DNA from: a virus
Strand: one strand, 5' to 3'
Virus record (IMG/VR): IMGVR_UViG_3300007512_000042
Location: 1 to 58,656 of that record
DNA length: 58,656 nucleotides
A model generated the notes under the pieces. That model searched no databases, was not told the DNA's origin, and saw only the letters and a list, made by a program, of their open reading frames with translations. The translations under genes and the position numbers were made by a program. The stretch's first letter is position 1. Every line of letters starts with the position of its first letter. This document shows, piece after piece, positions 58,168 through 58,656 of the stretch.

Positions 58168-58236
58168 CGTAAACCCTTGAGTATCAAGGGTTTAGGCCCG
58201 GGGGGCTAGGCCGCGGTCGTAAACCGTTGGTAGTCA
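58168..58236 (-). repeat. GC-rich ~69 bp repeat, copy R3 (inverted)
   Basis: Reverse complement reads TGACTACCAACGGTTTACG, then a GC-rich middle, then CTAAACCCTTGATACTCAAGG and GTTTACG. Shares 19-base left and ~20-base right ends with R2. Confidence 0.8.
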
Positions 58237-58244
58237 AAGAGATA

Positions 58245-58269
58245 CCCCCTCCCCATTGCGGGGAGGGGG
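58245..58269. terminator. Strong hairpin, sister of the one at 55607
   Basis: Stem CCCCCTCCCC/GGGGAGGGGG with loop ATTGC. No long T-run on either side, so terminator activity is less sure. Confidence 0.6.
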
Positions 58270-58305
58270 CGCGTTAGTTATGAGAGAATGCGGAGGGAGG
58301 GGAAA

Positions 58306-58533
58306 CTATTCAGAGATTGTTTGGCGTATCTTCTTCATCTTGCTCTTTAAGAAAGAAACAGCTTCACAGTTTTTGGCATTCGTTTGAATGATGTGAGACA
58401 GACTATATTCTATCTTGCGCGTCAGGTCTTGACGCAATGCATCCAATTTGTTTGCATCTGCTCGCTTAACTGCGCGAGTCTTCTTTACTGCCTTCTTCTT
58501 ATCAGCCTTCTGTTTCAAATGTTTAGTCTTCAC
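58306..58533 (-). CDS. Small very basic protein, GTG start (75 aa)
   Basis: KTKHLKQKADKKKAVKKTRAVKRADANK is a histone-like basic arm; the rest is a helical domain with one Cys. Likely binds nucleic acid. No clear promoter seen; the region to 58656 has a GCGGG/CCCGC hairpin and no gene. Confidence 0.55.
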   Translation of the reverse strand: MKTKHLKQKADKKKAVKKTRAVKRADANKLDALRQDLTRKIEYSLSHIIQTNAKNCEAVSFLKSKMKKIRQTISE

Positions 58534-58656
58534 TTTTTTAAAATAAAATGGTGGCGGGAGTATTTGTGTACCCGCACCTTTTCAGTACCCAAGAAACAAA
58601 TGTTTCAGATCTACCTACTTCGGACTCACCCGCGATTTTCCTCTGCCACTAGGCCG

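Noticed and set aside
55500-58300. CRISPR array from the GC-rich repeats
   Set aside because: Only three degenerate copies, about 1-1.6 kb apart, with no regular spacers.
1-58656. Circular genome or terminal repeats within the window
   Set aside because: The first and last bases share no visible repeat, and a gene is cut at the left edge, so the window is an internal fragment.

Overview
This window is a contiguous piece of a large double-stranded DNA phage genome, probably a tailed phage of a Gram-negative bacterium. The signs are a complete phage-style replisome, rIIA/rIIB homologues, very small overlapping genes, one tRNA, HNH/Vsr-type endonucleases and an almost entirely one-directional layout. 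Several signal-peptide lipoproteins, spanin-like membrane proteins and heptosyltransferase-like enzymes point to a host with an outer membrane. I see no terminase, portal, capsid or tail gene, so the virion module lies outside the window. The first gene is cut by the window edge. Host identity cannot be read from the sequence.

Layout. 0-0.9 kb: nuclease remnant and a cupin sugar-isomerase-like protein. 0.9-12.7 kb: replication module with DnaB-type helicase, toprim primase, Cas4/RecB-like nuclease, a DNA polymerase III alpha subunit split into a PHP gene and a polymerase gene, a second PD-(D/E)XK nuclease, tRNA-Thr(UGU), HNH endonuclease, SET-domain protein, DnaQ-like exonuclease, and a two-ring Clp ATPase that keeps a ClpP-docking tripeptide. 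12.7-14 kb: small membrane protein and repeat-rich small proteins. 14.1-16 kb: SSB-like protein and an FtsZ/tubulin-like GTPase. 16-37 kb: a large glycan module (GT4, split GT9, two TibC-type heptosyltransferase-like proteins, GT8-like, FkbM methyltransferase, a 1534-residue multi-domain glycosyltransferase/deacetylase, carbamoyltransferase, GT69-like, sugar 3-dehydrase, GNAT, citrate-synthase-like protein). Interleaved are an annealing-protein candidate and a deoxycytidylate deaminase. 37-40.8 kb: spanin-like and lipoprotein genes, HIT hydrolase, fibronectin-III secreted protein, nucleotidyltransferase. 40.8-44.1 kb: rIIA and rIIB homologues. 44.2-55.4 kb: a dense run of mini-genes with lipoproteins, a periplasmic heavy-metal-associated domain, UvdE-like nuclease, HhH-GPD glycosylase and RuvB-like helicase. 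55.6-58.5 kb: mostly minus-strand genes (DUF932, Gp88-like) with terminators and three copies of a ~69 bp GC-rich repeat.

The most striking genome-wide signal is regulatory. At least 15 transcription units start with a near-consensus sigma-70 promoter (TTGACW, 16-17 bp, TATAMT in most cases) whose -10 box lies only 6-11 bases from the start codon. This predicts leaderless mRNAs with 0-5 nt leaders. Genes inside operons are instead coupled by ATGA, TAATG, GTGA or TTGA overlaps. The phage seems to combine its own replisome, DNA repair and recombination genes with an unusually large glycan-building set in which heptose-type donors are a plausible theme.
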